Source: Armillaria gallica
Taxonomy: Eukaryota > Basidiomycota > Agaricomycetes > Agaricales > Physalacriaceae
Reading direction: 5' to 3'
DNA length: 64,000 nucleotides
NCBI GenBank assembly: GCA_037576215.1
Contig: JBANDB010000007.1
Span: 3,069,001-3,133,000, forward strand
Position numbers and translations under genes: made by a program. Positions 47,096 to 56,412 of the stretch are shown in pieces; the first letter of the stretch is position 1, and the number at the start of each line of letters is the position of its first letter. Below the pieces are notes generated by a model. That model was not told where the DNA came from. It saw only the letters and a program-made list of their open reading frames with translations, and did not search any database.

Positions 47096-49665
47096 ATGGC
47101 CGACCCTACCGACCCTGCCGAGCTTGCGAAGGCCCAAGCTCAAGACATGTACAATGCCGCGGCCGTTGCGATTGAAGATTTGTTGGATGATTTTCCCAAT
47201 CCAACTTGGGATTCTGCAAAGATGGATACTTGGCTTATTGACGCCGTTAGCCACTTGACGACTTGCGAGAAATACTGGTCGCCGGCGGGAGTCACTAGCA
47301 AGGCTTGGTACAAACTGGAGTACAGTTTGATAATGCGAGTGCCCGACCTTTCCATGGATTTGGTGGCTTTCGCGCGTTCTGAGTTTAATGAATTGGTCGA
47401 ACGGGCGGTGCATGTGCTACTCAGTGCTTCCTTTTCTTTCTTAACCAGTCCTCTTTTTAGCTCGATTATGAACTTGACGTCGTGCCATTGCCTGCTCGTC
47501 GTTCGGCGTCTAAGCGTTCCAAGGCAACCGCCTCGCCTTCTCATACGCGTCAAACTGCAGCAACGACTAATTCACAGGCTGTAACGCCGGCTCCTTTGCC
47601 TGCACCTTTGAAAACTATGACTCCCATACCGCAGCCTCCAAAATCGACAATGCCTGTTCCTCAGAAGGAGAAGACACCAGCGCCTGTTACTCCTCAACGA
47701 GCGGTACTGCAACGTGTTCCAAATCTTGCTGGCTCTGTACCTCGGCTCAATCTTTTAGCTGCTACTCCTGCGGCTGATACGTCGTCGTCCAATGTTTGAA
47801 CTTCGGACTCTTCACGCGTCAACATTGCCAAACCTCCATTGCCTAAATTTACGGCTCCGTCGTCTACGCAGCAGCCTGGCCCGTCTTCCATGACTCAAAG
47901 AAAGGTGACACCTTTCGACAAGCCCAGGGCTGTCAGTAATTCCGGGTGAGTTAACGTGACCTGTCAATTCTTCGGCTAACGATTTTCTTCCTCTTTTAGT
48001 CCTTCCGACTTTACCGAGGTTTTTCAGAAGGATTGGTCCTCTCCTTTGCACAGCAGACCGGCTCAGCAACTCAAGACTGTGTCATCAGTCAATGCTACTC
48101 GTTCTGGGGCATCCAGTCCAACTCCTTCTCGTGCACTTGCCGTTGATGGTAGGTACTTCTGTCCTTTCTGGTTGATTACCGTACTGACTTGTTAATTTTC
48201 AGCCGCGGCTCGTCCTAACATCATTCGAGGTCCCGATCCCAATCTGCAAGGCGAAGGTACTTCTTCTGCTGTGCTTCATGGTTGCGAGTCCTTATTCCTG
48301 CCGGGTACAGATGACGAACTGGAGCAGATTCAAGAGGACTTAGTGGAGACCGGGCGTGTCGACGAGGAAGTTGCCAGTACTGACGGCGAGGATGGAAATA
48401 TTGCGACGGGTACTACGATGGATGTAGACGATGAGGAAGGGGCTGCTTCTGATGAGGACTCGAGTCCTATCCCTACGCTGGCTCGTCATCTTCGAAAACC
48501 CCGAATTGAGTTCGTATTTGACGAAGTCACTGGTGATCTCCTTGAATCTCATCCAACTATCCTCCTTTCTAGGCCGACCGTCCCTTCGCAAAGTCCTGAC
48601 CTCAGACGTTCTGCCCGGTCACGTACTTCCCCTGTCAATACTACTGCCGCCTATCTTCAAGCAGTCCCCGGTTCCAAGTCTGACGCCGCGAAGAAGAAGA
48701 AGAAGAACTTGAAGGGTAAAGACCCGGCTTCAGGGACTAAGGCACCTCGTAAACGTGCGAGGACTGATGACGACGATACACAAGTGAAGGACAAACCGGC
48801 TCCCAAAAAGCCGAAGTTAAAAGAGACCATTGTCGTTGACAAGGACGAACGTTAGTTCTCTTTTTCTATTTGTATTATCCTTCCTTAGTTCCTTGTCTTA
48901 GCTGCCGTAGCTACCAAAGTCATTCGTAAACGTGGCCCTGGGCCTTCCAAACCGCCACCCGTTACTTTGGGTGTGAGTGGTGGAGGTTTTGGTGAAAAAG
49001 TCCCTTCCTCGGCGAAGGCGGTAAGGAACGGAGTCAAAACTATCGGCGTACTCGTTGTCGAAAGTGATTTTGGCGACTTCGTGGAGGTGGACAAGAGTTA
49101 CTGGAGTAAGGCAGTCGCGCCTTTCGTTGGGGAGCGAGTAAGTGTCCTTTTTCGTTGTGTTTAATCGTTCTGGTTCCCTGACTGGGCTTTGACAGTATGC
49201 CACTGCCTGCGACCATTGCCGAAAACTCCTCACGCACACAGTCAAATGCGTGCGTTGCCACTACTCCAAGCTCCCCTGCAAGGTTAACGGGGTTGCCGCG
49301 CTGAATCCTGTTGAGCATTATCGTCCCAAGGGCTATGGTACATTCTCCTTCCTTTCTTGTTTCGTTGCGCTGACTTTTCTTCTTTTGTAGACGCAGTCAA
49401 CACTTTTGAGAGCGCTCTCAACGCCATCGAGGCTAACAATACCGCTGTTTCCTTGATCACGCAGCAGTACCTGGCCAGCCTTAGCGTTGTTGCACACACC
49501 GACAGTATTCATGCTCAACTATTCCATCTTCGTGGCTGTCTGGCTCCTGTCGAAGATGAGGAGGCTGGAGAAGATGGCGAGGATGACGATGACGGTGGTG
49601 AGGCTCCAGAGGGTGTCGCTGAAGGCGTCGCCGGTCCATCCAAGTCAAAGAAGCGGTCACGTTGA
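47096..49665 (+). pseudogene. Antisense gene 1: basic Cys-cluster protein
   Basis: About eight exons join in frame: 47096-47407, 47461-47945, 48000-48148, 48203-48256, 48311-48850, 48902-49137, 49196-49337 and 49391-49665, about 730 codons. Start MADPTDPAELAK. Residues 1-104 look like a compact folded domain; the middle is proline- and serine-rich, then acidic, then strongly basic (KKKKKNLKGK, PRKRAR, KKPKLK: likely nuclear signals). Exon 7 has the cluster CDHCRKLLTHTVKCVRCHY followed by SKLPC (C-x2-C-x9-C-x2-C-x6-C), partly like fungal Zn2Cys6 domains but one cysteine short. The C-terminus is acidic and ends KSKKRSR. One TGA (47797-47799) interrupts exon 2. AATAAA-like signals follow near 49820. 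Function unknown. Confidence 0.65.
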
Positions 49666-50582
49666 TTTACGGGAATTGGGGTCTTCGGTCGTCTGTCAAC
49701 ATTATCTCTTGGGAGTATGCCTCGAAATATTTTGAACATTTTATATACAGACTTGTATCGCACGCCTTCGGGCAATATTTTGACATAGTGTTGAATGCTG
49801 CCCCAAAGAGGGTTCAAAATAAATAAATCGTATTTTCTTGCAATTTTTGTGTGATTTATTGGATTTTTGAGTGAATTTTCGGTGAATTTGGACTTAGAGA
49901 AATTTCAGCGGCTGGGGCTCACGTGCTAGGATTCACGTGATCGTCCACCTTGGGCTGTTTCTTGAAGTAACTTTTCCAAGTCCGAATTGCTGTGAAATTG
50001 AAATGGTAAGGAATGTGGATGGCCGTGGCTCTGAGCCGTTGGCCTTTGGTTTCGTTGTGCTTCGCGTTACTGGTCATGAGTTTTCGTTACTGAGGTATGA
50101 TTTTGGTGATATCTCCATCGTGTGTAGTCAAATTGACGTTGGAGCGTGGTATTTTTGTCGTTTAGGAATGATATTTTCGTAGTTTTTCGTGGAGTATTTT
50201 GTAGATTGAAGGGTCATTTCTTTCATGATTTCGTTACTTTTTGCGCGAAAATGTCGTGTTGAAAAGAATGCATGTTTTTGTCCTATGAACAACATGGGGA
50301 CCATGTCTCTCCCCCCTAAACTTTTTAAATCTTTGCCGGCCAAGGCTGAAAAGATTTAAACCGAGGTTCGAAGACTTGTAATTTGAAAGTGAATGCCGCT
50401 GAGTTTTGAAAGTTGCAAACATGCGGTTGGATTCCGTGCTGCGTTCCGTCGAGCGTATGATCCAAGCCCGATAGGAATTTTCGCGTAAATGCGATGAGGT
50501 GAGTTGTTCTTCGAGTTTTTGTATAAAGGGAACGTTTTCTCGTCGTTGTGTCTTCAGAACCATCGCATTTTACTGAATCGCC
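49666..50582. other. Spacer between antisense genes
   Basis: It holds likely polyadenylation signals of gene 1 (AATAAATAAAT near 49820), the second polypurine-like sequence (50310-50325) and the presumed promoter of gene 2. No gene. Confidence 0.6.
50310..50325 (-). promoter_or_regulatory. Internal copy of the polypurine tract
   Basis: 16 bases identical to 46460-46475 (TCCCCCCTAAACTTTT on the plus strand). It lies 273 bp before antisense gene 2, as the terminal copy lies 636 bp before gene 1. Confidence 0.65.
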
Positions 50583-52512
50583 ATGTCTACTTCTGCTGCT
50601 CAAGCTATTCCATCTCTTATCTCCCTTGTCAAGCGTGCTGACGCCGTCTTGCAAGTTCCTCTCGAGCCTAACGTGCAATTATTGCGTCGCACCACCTACT
50701 TTGATGAGGCGGCACACGTTAAGGTAAATTGCCGTGCTCCTGTACGGGTTTTCGTGCCTTAATTGACGTTGAATAGTGCCAGGTCGAAGCGTACTATCCC
50801 TCCGCTCTCAAGGAAGAATTCTTTAAGACGTTCGAGGCTGTCGTCGATGGCTGCGTCTCTAAGTTCAACTTCCGCGAGACTTGGGACACCATGCTCAAGA
50901 TCGAGTCGGACCGTCTCAAGTTTTCTGTCAGTGGACGGTACTCCATCTCCGGCAACCAAATCTTGGACGCTTTGGAGGTTCTCCCTCCCTTGCGTTACCG
51001 TATCGACGACGATATCCAGATGTCGTCTGCTCCGTTCACTCCCAATGTCGCTCCTTCCAAGGAAGTTCAGACCGCACCTTTGTCTTCGGACGCCGCATCT
51101 GCTTCTGTCTCTCAGGGTGCCGACTTGGTATTGGAGGAGGAAACTCCTGCTAGGGAAACTCGTGCCGTGTCTCCTTCTACGGTCTCTTCTGCAGATTGGG
51201 TGGTACGTGCTTCGAATCAATTAAAGCCGTAGCATTACGTTAATTTGACTTGGTATGATCCAGATGCCATCTCCGGTTGTCGCTCCTTCCGGTGCCTTCA
51301 TTGAGCAATTTGCTGAGAAAGAAGGTACCCTCAAGGACGCCGTTCATATTGGCGAGAAGATCACCGATCTGTATCGCTGCTCTTTCAACAAGGCTGACCT
51401 CCAGTACGGCAACACGTTCTGCGCTTATTGCTCTGGCACTCCTAGTCATCCCGCTCATCGATGTCCTGCTCGATCCGCCAAGGTACGTTTTTTTTTAAAT
51501 CCACGTTTTCTTTTGTATTGACGTGAATCTAAGGCTGTTCGTCCTTGCGGGCCTTGCATTCTTGAGGGCACCGAGTGCACCTTTGCCGGGCTGTCTTCGA
51601 TCTGCCATGCTTGCCATAAATCCGTGACTCGTCGCTGCATCGGAGGTCTTCCTGACCGACAAATCCTCTTGATGCCGTTCAAGGATCCTCATCCGGAGAA
51701 CGATAAAAATATCCTCGACATTATTGATGAACTCATCGATGCTGACCCTTATGGAGCTAGTAAGTTTTTGGCTTCCGCGTTTTCTGGTCTGCGGTTACTA
51801 ATTCCATGCGTTTATAGCTCCTTCGCCCGACATTGGTGATGATCCTCATACGGAAGCCATCGTCCACAACGCGGCAGAGTTCGTTGGGGCGAACTATCAA
51901 CAGTTTACTCCTCAGGGCGAGTCTATAGCCTCGTTAGTGAAGATGAAGGACTCCTTCTACCATCAGTTGGAGTCTAACACCCGCGATCTCTATTTGCACC
52001 TGAAGCTTCGCCACGTCCTCGTCCAGCATTACCATCTTGTCGCGGTTAAACTCGATGAGACGCATGCTCAAGAGGAAGCGGAGGCTAGTACTGCGGCCAA
52101 GATGCGGACCGACAATCATGCTACGTCTTCTCGTAAAACCTATGTTCCTTGGTGGCAGAATAAGCACCAGCGTTCGGGTCGTGGCCACGGTAAGAAAAAC
52201 CAGTCGAAGAACAAGGGCAAAAAGGAGGATCGAAAGGGTAAAGGTAAACACGAGGCCGCCCAGTACATTAAGGAATGTGCTGGGTGGAGTTGCGACCATA
52301 ATAACTGTGATTCTAACATGGAGACTCCAGACCCTGTCCCAGCTCTTTGTACTTGCCGTGGTTGGGGCCATTGTGGTGAAGCTAACTGTCCTTCTAAAGG
52401 CAGCTGGACTCCGCCTCCCCAGGCATCCGTCGAGTACCAGGACGGTGTCCCCGGTAACTATGGAGGAAACTGGCAGAGCAAGGCGGGCTCCAGTCGTCGT
52501 GGTCGTTACTAG
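50583..52512 (+). CDS. Antisense gene 2: Zn2Cys6-like protein
   Basis: Five exons, all in frame with no stop: 50583-50723, 50783-51202 (or from 50777), 51264-51482, 51534-51759 and 51818-52512, giving about 566 residues. Start MSTSAAQAIPSL. The N-terminal third looks folded and neutral and a serine-rich linker follows. Exon 3 has CAYCSGTPSHPAHRC. Exon 4 has CGPC, then C, then C..C..C with spacing C-x2-C-x6-C-x8-C-x2-C-x7-C, which fits the fungal Zn2Cys6 cluster rule, though basic residues between the first cysteines are missing. The C-terminus is lysine- and glycine-rich (NQSKNKGKKEDRKGKGKHE) with a further Cys-rich stretch and ends GSSRRGRY. It is transcribed against gag-pol and converges tail-to-tail with pol. 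Possible roles: DNA or RNA binding, targeting or regulation of the element. Not recognised. Confidence 0.7.
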
Positions 52513-52593
52513 AGTTGCCGTGGTCGCCTAGGTGGTTGTATTCAATTCGTACGGACAATTTCGCAGGGGTATATTTTGAACGAGTGTCGGGGG

Positions 52594-52613
52594 ACCGGTA
52601 TGGATATACCGGT
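52594..52613. terminator. Hairpin between convergent genes
   Basis: Perfect 8-bp stem ACCGGTAT / ATACCGGT with loop GGAT, 80 bp after antisense gene 2. Role in 3' end formation is a guess. Confidence 0.35.
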
Positions 52614-52643
52614 TAGAATAATTAGCTATGAATGAATGTGTAG

Positions 52644-52662
52644 GGGCTCCAAAATGGAGCCC
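52644..52662. terminator. Second hairpin between convergent genes
   Basis: Perfect 8-bp stem GGGCTCCA / TGGAGCCC with loop AAA, 50 bp before the pol stop on the opposite strand. Confidence 0.35.
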
Positions 52663-52710
52663 AATTATTTATATAAAATTTTTGGTTTTCGCCAATGTCT
52701 CGAGTGAAAA

Positions 52711-53178
52711 TCAAGCAAGTTCCGCTTCATTATGCGCTCCTTCTAGATCTGGGAGGTCGTCGAGCGTACCATCATCTGATGACGCGAAGAGATCATTGAT
52801 CCGCGTGGGTGGCACGTCAATGATCGCATTGATATCCGGTACGTCAATCTTCTTCCTGGCGAAGTACGGCAATAGCCTAAATGCGGCAACTGGTCTTGCG
52901 AAGGTCAAACCGTCTAATTCACAAAGGAGATATGCGCCGCCTTTATTCCTCCCCAAGATCACTAAGGGGCCCAAATATCTGGCGCGCATTTTACGATTTA
53001 GAGCCTTCTCTATCTGTGTGTTGCGCATCAAAACTAAATCTCCCTTCTGGAAGTTGAAGTCTCTGATAGAGTATTCGTGGTCCTTCTCGAATTTAACTGC
53101 GGCATTTCTTCTGGCTTCGTAGACTTGAGACCTCAAACGCTCGAGATCTTGAGAACGTTTTTGAAGACTAATGGCTCA
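52711..53178 (-). pseudogene. Integrase C-terminal tail after a stop
   Basis: The frame of pol continues after TGA 53178-53176 for 155 codons. It contains FNFQKGDLVLMRNT, 'RKMRARYLGPLVI' and 'GAYLLCELDG', the GPY/F-type module that follows the catalytic core of gypsy integrases, and ends with an acidic tail. The stop (CAC TGA GCC) is not in a known readthrough context and probably arose from CGA, so this copy likely makes a truncated integrase. Confidence 0.75.
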
Positions 53179-56100
53179 GTGTGCGATTAATGACGTGGTA
53201 CTGATGATATTGTCTGGTGGCGGCATCAACCATGTAGATTCGACTATGTCCATTGGAAGAAGGGGCTCCGTCCCGGTTGCGGCAAAATACGGTGAACAAC
53301 CCATGTGTCTCCTGATCGTTATTCGGTCTGCCCAGAATACGGAATAGGCGTTTTGACTCCACTTCTTTTGATCACCATCAGACGCCTTAAACAGTCCTTG
53401 ACGGACGTCGAAGTGTGGTCTTTCGGCAATTCCATTGGCTCTGGAGTTATAACTGGAGATACGGATGTGATTGATATGGTACTTCTTGCTCAAATAATTG
53501 ATTGCGGCAACAAAGGCGGATCCGTTGTCGGTAACGATCTCGACTAAAGATCCCCAACGGCATAAGATATCCTCGAAAATCCATTCTCCTAAGGTTCGTG
53601 CTGTTTCTTTGCGCAAGCAACGAAATTCTGGATAATGACTGAGCGAACATCTGCCTTGGACGATGTAACGGTATTGTCCTGAAACTGGCATGATCATCGT
53701 GTCCATATACATCTTGGAAAACAAGGGAGTGGGAAGAGCGACGGTAGGCGGGATATAGATTTGTCGGGTTTGATGGATTTGGCATAGATGACACGTCCTT
53801 ACGAACCAGGAAATATCATACTTCATATCCGGCCACCAATAACGTTCCTTGATTAGTGTGTGCGTCGCATAGAAGCCCTTGTGAGCAACATCATCGTGAC
53901 AAGACGTCATCACTTGAATGCGACGTTCGGGGGACAAGACGAGCTGATGTCTCCCATCTACGTTTTTGCGCCATAGCTTTCCTTGTCTCTCGAAGAAATG
54001 AACGGCATATTTCATGAATTTCGCGTATGCAATATCGTCGAATCCTGCAGGTCTCTTGAGGTATAGATGCCACGGCAACAGGTGCGTTAGCCGTTCATCT
54101 AAACGTTGTTGCTTTGCGGTACGAGGAACTTCTGAGTAAGGAATGATTTTCGTGGAGTCTACGGCAACTTCTTGTTGTAGAACTTGAATTAACTTGATTG
54201 GTGAATTAACCGTAGGTGAAGTTGAATTAATAAAATGCATAAGCCCGTAATGAGTGTGTAAGAAGTCTTCCATGCCGTCTTCGGGCGGAGGAGGGTCTCC
54301 TAGTTGGGGTGGGCGTCGCGATAATCCATCTGGACCATGCTTAGAGCCTGGTACATGGACTAGAACGAAATGAAAAGATAGAATGCCGATAATCCATCGG
54401 TTAACTGCTGCTGAGGGTGCGATATCAGGGTTCTTGAGCATTCCCTTGATAGCACTCGCGTCTACTTCAACAATAAACATAGGAAGACCGATAAGATAAA
54501 TTTTGCAATCTCCTAGAGCACAGTAGAGTCCAAATATCTCTTTCTTGGCTTGAGAATATCCGCACTCGCGTTCGTTAAGAGTGATTGAACCGAATCTAGC
54601 GAAATATCGAATCTTTGGGTTGACGGGGTCGCACTGTGCTAGATAATATCCAACTGCGGCAGGTCCTGTATCAACGGCAAGTATAACAGCTCCGGTTGAC
54701 GTGTAACTGAGCGGCCTTAATGCCGGGCTGACTCTGACTGCGTCTTTAAGATCTTCTTGTGCGGCAATCTCTGCTGATTCGAATTTGAAAGGAACATCTT
54801 TTCTGAATAACTTGGTAATGGGTAGAGCTCGGGTTGCGAAATTATCGATGAATATTCGTAGGACTCCGACGGTACCAATGAAGGCACGCGCGTCAGAGAC
54901 GTCAATACAAGGTCCCCATCGAAGTATCGACGAGACAATACTTTCGAGAGGTAGTCGGCCAGAATATGTGCATCTATGACCTAGCACGGTAATTTCGGCG
55001 CAACAAAGGTAGGCTTTCTTGCCTGAAAACGTGCCTCCACAATATTTCATGCGTTGGACAATTCTGTTTAGGTTTTGGAAATGTTCCCAAACAAAACGTC
55101 GAATGCCGGTATTGAGAGGAATGGTTTCGTAGCCTCCTATGATTTCGTATCGAGTTTCTGGTCCTCGAACTGGAACGTCATCAATGTAAGGAATGGTGAA
55201 CTCTGGGATTTCGGGTTGTAGAATGAAGGTAACGTCGTCATGGAATATTGGTACGGAATTGGTCCATCCCATGGGTAAAGTAACGAGTCGTAGTGCTCCA
55301 TAAGGAGTTTGGAAGGTGGTAAGGTCGCGAGACAATTCTGCCAATAGACGTTCATCGTATCCAACGAATAAGTCTAGAGTAGCGCCGCATGCACGACCTG
55401 CGAAATGTTCTGCGAGCGGGTCTGTTGCCGGTGGTAATCCAGAATGAGCAATCGTAACTTCGTTCAACGGTTCTAGACTGTGAACTATGCGAAGACTTTT
55501 GCCATCCTTCTTTAAAACCGTAAACCATCTCGAGCGGTAGGAAGAATTGGAAGGTTCATAAACGCCTGCGTCAATCTTTGTTTTGATCATACAGCAAACT
55601 TCTGCGTAAATGCCTGGAGGTATAGGCATATTTCGTAGAACCCAAGGGGTGTGTTCGACGACTGGGATATCGATTGGAGGGAAGAAATCTCTACGAAAAC
55701 TGCCTCGTTCTGAATCCTCCCATGTGAATGCTTTCTCCTGAACCGTCATGAAGTGATGCATAAGCTTCATTTCTTCTGGCCAAAGGAAACCATCGTTATG
55801 GATGGAGTCGATGTACTCCTTGCGTTCTTGGGTATAACGTTTGGTGGGAATGAAAGGGGGTGGGGTTGGAGATAACGTAGGTATTTCGGCTAATGGATCT
55901 CCTCGAATATTGCGAACGATACGGAATTTATCAGGCAAGGTTGCAAGTACGGGCTTCGTTTTCAAAGCAACCGGCTTGTACTTCTTGCCTGCGAAAACCG
56001 AAACTTTCTTAGAGAACCATGGCTCGTAGGATTGATCTCCAATAATATTAGAACCGTATAGACGATACATGTAATCTCGGGGCTGGGAAACGGAACTGAA

Positions 56101-56205
56101 ATCTGAGAAATCTTGAGGAATCTGAGTAGGAATAGAATATAACGGTAACAATTGTTCGCGATCTGTTGGTAAAGAGAATTCGGCATATGGGGTGGAACTG
56201 TACAC
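53176..56205 (-). CDS. pol: Pol: reverse transcriptase, RNase H, integrase
   Basis: 1,009 codons from the first internal Met, but in the same frame as gag and probably made as a gag-pol fusion. RT: LPMGWTNSVPIFHDDV and the catalytic YIDD at residues 340-343. RNase H: 'AVILAVDTG', LNERECGYSQAKKEIF and VEVDASAIKG. Integrase zinc finger: HDDVAHKGFY followed by TCHLCQIHQ (HHCC). Integrase core: D835 (MYMDTM), D893 (IVTDNGS) and E928 (GIAERPHFD), the DDE triad with about 35 residues between the last two. RT copies element RNA into DNA and integrase inserts it. The minus-strand order RT-RH-IN marks Ty3/gypsy. The last 155 codons are cut off by a TGA. Confidence 0.93.
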   Translation of the reverse strand: MYSSTPYAEFSLPTDREQLLPLYSIPTQIPQDFSDFSSVSQPRDYMYRLYGSNIIGDQSYEPWFSKKVSVFAGKKYKPVALKTKPVLATLPDKFRIVRNIRGDPLAEIPTLSPTPPPFIPTKRYTQERKEYIDSIHNDGFLWPEEMKLMHHFMTVQEKAFTWEDSERGSFRRDFFPPIDIPVVEHTPWVLRNMPIPPGIYAEVCCMIKTKIDAGVYEPSNSSYRSRWFTVLKKDGKSLRIVHSLEPLNEVTIAHSGLPPATDPLAEHFAGRACGATLDLFVGYDERLLAELSRDLTTFQTPYGALRLVTLPMGWTNSVPIFHDDVTFILQPEIPEFTIPYIDDVPVRGPETRYEIIGGYETIPLNTGIRRFVWEHFQNLNRIVQRMKYCGGTFSGKKAYLCCAEITVLGHRCTYSGRLPLESIVSSILRWGPCIDVSDARAFIGTVGVLRIFIDNFATRALPITKLFRKDVPFKFESAEIAAQEDLKDAVRVSPALRPLSYTSTGAVILAVDTGPAAVGYYLAQCDPVNPKIRYFARFGSITLNERECGYSQAKKEIFGLYCALGDCKIYLIGLPMFIVEVDASAIKGMLKNPDIAPSAAVNRWIIGILSFHFVLVHVPGSKHGPDGLSRRPPQLGDPPPPEDGMEDFLHTHYGLMHFINSTSPTVNSPIKLIQVLQQEVAVDSTKIIPYSEVPRTAKQQRLDERLTHLLPWHLYLKRPAGFDDIAYAKFMKYAVHFFERQGKLWRKNVDGRHQLVLSPERRIQVMTSCHDDVAHKGFYATHTLIKERYWWPDMKYDISWFVRTCHLCQIHQTRQIYIPPTVALPTPLFSKMYMDTMIMPVSGQYRYIVQGRCSLSHYPEFRCLRKETARTLGEWIFEDILCRWGSLVEIVTDNGSAFVAAINYLSKKYHINHIRISSYNSRANGIAERPHFDVRQGLFKASDGDQKKWSQNAYSVFWADRITIRRHMGCSPYFAATGTEPLLPMDIVESTWLMPPPDNIISTTSLIAH

Positions 56206-56412
56206 GGTTTCGGTCGACCATAGTGATTGTGTAAACGTAGTGGGTTGGATAGGGAATTTATTAGGGTCACAAGCCGATAAATATTGGGTTGAAGCTTTTT
56301 CTGAGTCAAATTCGGAAGTGGACGCCGTGTAGGCAATAATTTTAGGTTCTTGATTCGCGTCTAATTCAATGACGAGGGCGATCTCCTCTATATCATTGTT
56401 GGGTTCTTCTAG
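56206..56412 (-). CDS. Open gag-pol linker
   Basis: 69 codons between the gag UGA and the first Met of pol, fully open and in the same frame. It encodes an acidic, serine- and threonine-rich linker beginning LEEPNNDIEE. Its openness supports translation by readthrough. Confidence 0.7.

Noticed and set aside
49515..49817. 100-codon minus-strand frame over the 3' end of antisense gene 1
   Set aside because: Shadow of the acidic C-terminal exon.
53168..53362. Separate short gene on the minus strand overlapping integrase
   Set aside because: Out-of-frame shadow of pol.
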